Positions 33,061 to 34,999 of a stretch of DNA of 34,999 nt are shown here, one piece after another. The stretch covers positions 1 to 34,999 of the forward strand of contig SUZE01000005.1 in the NCBI GenBank assembly GCA_015060075.1, read 5' to 3'. The DNA comes from Rikenellaceae bacterium. Lineage in GTDB: Bacteria; Bacteroidota; Bacteroidia; Bacteroidales; Rikenellaceae. Positions within the stretch are counted from its first letter, which is position 1. Each line of letters opens with the position of its first letter. Made by a program: the position numbers and the translations under genes. The notes beneath the pieces are model-generated. The model saw only the letters and a list, made by a program, of their open reading frames with translations, searched no databases and was not told the DNA's origin.

Positions 33061-33582
33061 TTAACCGTTAAACACTTGTTTGAGTGAGATACCACGAGTC
33101 TGTGCCACTGTGTATGCGTCACGCAACTCGCAGAGTGCACCTACGGTAGCCTTAACGAGGTTGTGTGGGTTAGATGAGCCCTTGCTCTTTGCAAGCACGT
33201 TCTTAACACCTACCGACTCCAATACGGCACGCATCGCACCACCGGCGATGATACCTGTACCGGGAGCTGCCGGACGAATCATAACCTCCGAACCACCGAA
33301 ACGCATCTCCTGCTTGTGAGGAATGGTACCGTTGATTACAGGAATACGAACCAAGTTCTTCTTTGCATCCTCTGTTCCCTTTGCGATAGCGGCAGCAACC
33401 TCCGATGCCTTACCGAGGCCATAGCCTACAACACCGTTCTCGTTACCTACTACAACAATTGCAGAGAAGCTGAATGTACGACCACCCTTTGTAACCTTTG
33501 TTACACGGTTGATACCAACGAGACGCTCTTTCAACTCGCCGAGGTCGCCTGTGTTTACTTTCTTTACATTTGTATTTGCCAT
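33061..33582 (-). CDS. rpsE: 30S ribosomal protein S5
   Basis: The 173-aa protein acts in decoding fidelity and mRNA unwinding. [47 protein letters not shown] is the N-terminal double-stranded RNA-binding-like domain; [39 protein letters not shown] is the conserved C-terminal block. Length is typical. It lies 8 nt after rplR and 16 nt before rpmD. Confidence 0.98.
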   Translation of the reverse strand: MANTNVKKVNTGDLGELKERLVGINRVTKVTKGGRTFSFSAIVVVGNENGVVGYGLGKASEVAAAIAKGTEDAKKNLVRIPVINGTIPHKQEMRFGGSEVMIRPAAPGTGIIAGGAMRAVLESVGVKNVLAKSKGSSNPHNLVKATVGALCELRDAYTVAQTRGISLKQVFNG

Positions 33583-33590
33583 ATCGCTTC

Positions 33591-33947
33591 TTAGAATTTA
33601 AGTCCGCCCTCACGAGCAGCGTCTGCCAACATTTTTACTCGTCCGTGATAGAGGTAGCCGTTACGGTCGAAAGCTACTGCCGAGATACCCTTCTCGATAG
33701 CCTTCTTTGCTGCCAAAGCACCAACCAATGCTGCAACCTCACACTTGTTCTTTCCTGCTGTCTCAGCAGCCAACTCCAACGAAGAAGCTGTTGCCAAAGT
33801 TACACCAGCAAGGTCATCGATAAACTGTACATAAATCTGCTTGTTGCTACGGAATACAGTCATACGAGGACGCTCAGATGTACCGCTTACGACCTTGCGT
33901 ATGCGCATCTTGATTCTCTCTCTTCTTTCAATCTTATTCAAAGCCAT
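33591..33947 (-). CDS. rplR: 50S ribosomal protein L18
   Basis: The 118-aa 5S rRNA-binding protein starts [20 protein letters not shown] and ends with the canonical [54 protein letters not shown] is the 5S-contact strand region. A strong AAGGAGG lies 8 nt before its ATG. Confidence 0.98.
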   Translation of the reverse strand: MALNKIERRERIKMRIRKVVSGTSERPRMTVFRSNKQIYVQFIDDLAGVTLATASSLELAAETAGKNKCEVAALVGALAAKKAIEKGISAVAFDRNGYLYHGRVKMLADAAREGGLKF

Positions 33948-33955
33948 AACTTTTT

Positions 33956-33962
33956 CCTCCTT
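33956..33962 (-). promoter_or_regulatory. Full Shine-Dalgarno site of rplR
   Basis: AAGGAGG on the minus strand with an 8-nt spacer to the rplR ATG, located between the rplF stop and rplR. The match and spacing are ideal for a canonical SD, which is rare in Bacteroidota. Confidence 0.75.
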
Positions 33963-33964
33963 TA

Positions 33965-34552
33965 TTATTTAGCATTTGCAGACTTACCAGCCTTACGACG
34001 AATTACCTCGCCTACGAACTTGATACCCTTGCCCTTATATGGCTCAGGCTTACGCAACGAGCGAAGTTTTGCTGCTACCTGACCGATGAGCTGCTTGTCT
34101 GCACTCTTCAATGTTACGATAGGAGCACCCTTCTTCTCGGTTACTGCAGTTGCTGTTACCTCCTTTGGAAGTTTCAAATATGTGTCGTGCGAATAGCCGA
34201 GGCTCATTTCGAGAACATCGCCCTTAACCTCTGCTTTGAAACCGACACCTACCAACTCTTGCTTAATCTCGTAGCCCTTCGATACACCAACAACCATATT
34301 GTTGATGAGCGCACGATAAAGACCGTGCAAAGAGCGATGACGCGGTTGGTTTGTAGGGCGAGTGACAATCACTGCAGGAACCTCCGCACCGCTCTCCTTC
34401 GAGATAGCTGTACCGACCTCAACAGTAATATCTGAGTCAACCTTCTGGCTCAGTGTCCCAAGTGGCCCTTTCACGCTTACCGTGTTGTCCGCTGCGATTG
34501 TTACCTCAACACCGGCAGGTAAGATTACAGGTAATTTACCAATTCTTGACAT
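33965..34552 (-). CDS. rplF: 50S ribosomal protein L6
   Basis: The 195-aa protein begins [20 protein letters not shown], the invariant uL6 start, and contains the conserved [24 protein letters not shown] and the late [26 protein letters not shown]. It is about 15 residues longer than the E. coli protein, mostly through loops ([18 protein letters not shown]; an extra acidic stretch near 45-60). Position between rpsH and rplR is standard. Confidence 0.98.
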   Translation of the reverse strand: MSRIGKLPVILPAGVEVTIAADNTVSVKGPLGTLSQKVDSDITVEVGTAISKESGAEVPAVIVTRPTNQPRHRSLHGLYRALINNMVVGVSKGYEIKQELVGVGFKAEVKGDVLEMSLGYSHDTYLKLPKEVTATAVTEKKGAPIVTLKSADKQLIGQVAAKLRSLRKPEPYKGKGIKFVGEVIRRKAGKSANAK

Positions 34553-34573
34553 TTTGTTTTGGTTTTTTAATGA

Positions 34574-34966
34574 TTAATAAATGTAGCACAATACCTCGCC
34601 ACCAACATTCTCCTTAACAGCCTGTGCGCCTGTCATGATACCCTTTGATGTCGATACGATTGCAGTTCCGAGGCCGTTCAACACGCGTGGCATGTCAGCA
34701 ACCGAAGAGTACTGACGCAAACCAGGACGAGATACACGCTTCAAATCCTTGATAGCGTTTGTCTTGTCGTTCCACTTCAATGCAATCTTGATGATTGGGT
34801 GACCCTTCTCATCCTTGTCAAACTTGTAAGCAAGGATATAACCCTGCTCGAAGAGAATTCGAGTGATGGCCTCTTTAATTTTTGAGCCAGGAGCTACAAC
34901 CACCTTGTGGTTGGCTTTCACTGCGTTTCTAATTCTCGTCAAAAAATCCGCAATTGGATCTGTCAT
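34574..34966 (-). CDS. rpsH: 30S ribosomal protein S8
   Basis: The 130-aa protein binds helix 21 of 16S rRNA. MTDPIADFLTRIRNAVKANHKVVVAPGSKIKEAITRIL and the C-terminal GLGTAIVSTSKGIMTGAQAVKENVGGEVLCYIY are diagnostic. In E. coli S8 represses the spc operon by binding an mRNA mimic; no such structure can be judged here because the upstream operon part (expected rpsN, rplE) lies beyond the window. The last 33 nt of the window are A/T-rich leader. Confidence 0.98.
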   Translation of the reverse strand: MTDPIADFLTRIRNAVKANHKVVVAPGSKIKEAITRILFEQGYILAYKFDKDEKGHPIIKIALKWNDKTNAIKDLKRVSRPGLRQYSSVADMPRVLNGLGTAIVSTSKGIMTGAQAVKENVGGEVLCYIY

Positions 34967-34999
34967 AACTGTAAAGAATTAAAAGTTAAAAATTAAATT

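Noticed and set aside
32680..33071. Plus-strand leucine/serine-rich frames opposite rpmD
   Set aside because: They are the complement of the Ala/Lys/Glu tail codons and give only low-complexity sequence.

Overview
The window is a piece of a Bacteroidales chromosome. The evidence is the complete spc/alpha ribosomal operon in Bacteroidota order, TAnnTTTG-type promoters, near absence of Shine-Dalgarno sites, DUF3575-like and fimbrillin-like surface proteins, and secreted glycoside hydrolases. The futalosine-pathway enzyme MqnE and the style of the surface proteins fit a Rikenellaceae/Alistipes-like gut organism, but the genus is an inference.

Layout. 1-3650 (+): the 3' end of a large surface protein with a fimbrillin-like part and GLUG-like glycine repeats, then a 43-codon peptide gene, a terminator, and a DUF3575-type outer-membrane beta-barrel. 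3664-12678 (-): YgiQ-type radical SAM protein, EEP-family hydrolase lipoprotein, GH78-like lipoprotein, tri-haem cytochrome c peroxidase, a previously overlooked 38-codon peptide gene, a fimbrillin-like lipoprotein and a GH20 hexosaminidase. 12782-18384 (-): tgt, an LptF/LptG permease, mqnE, a membrane PASTA protein and an RluA-type pseudouridine synthase. 18461-25293 (+): GT2 glycosyltransferase, ECF sigma factor, rsmG, a degenerate metallophosphoesterase, greA, a degenerate GH2-like protein and rlmH. 25343-26179 (-): S1/P1-type nuclease. 26385-34999 (-): rpsH-rplF-rplR-rpsE-rpmD-rplO-secY-map-infA-rpmJ-rpsM-rpsK-rpsD-rpoA-rplQ and its terminator.

Four things stand out. (1) Two very small peptides, each next to a fimbrillin-like surface protein, align without gaps over 23 residues (P-E-[VL]-x4-V-x2-E-x-G-[YF]-x2-S-S-x-L-x-[DE]), suggesting a small-peptide family tied to surface proteins. 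(2) Gene boundaries carry short tandem arrays, usually three or four copies of a 7-mer, with a different 7-mer at different sites. Some run into coding sequence and supply the C-terminal codons or stop of mqnE and of the GH2-like gene. (3) Two adjacent exported proteins, metallophosphoesterase-like and GH2-like, have lost most family catalytic residues. (4) Only rplR and rplO in the ribosomal operon have a full AAGGAGG, both exactly 8 nt before ATG.

No tRNA, rRNA, CRISPR array, insertion sequence or prophage was recognised. The region is chromosomal housekeeping with accessory surface genes at its left end.
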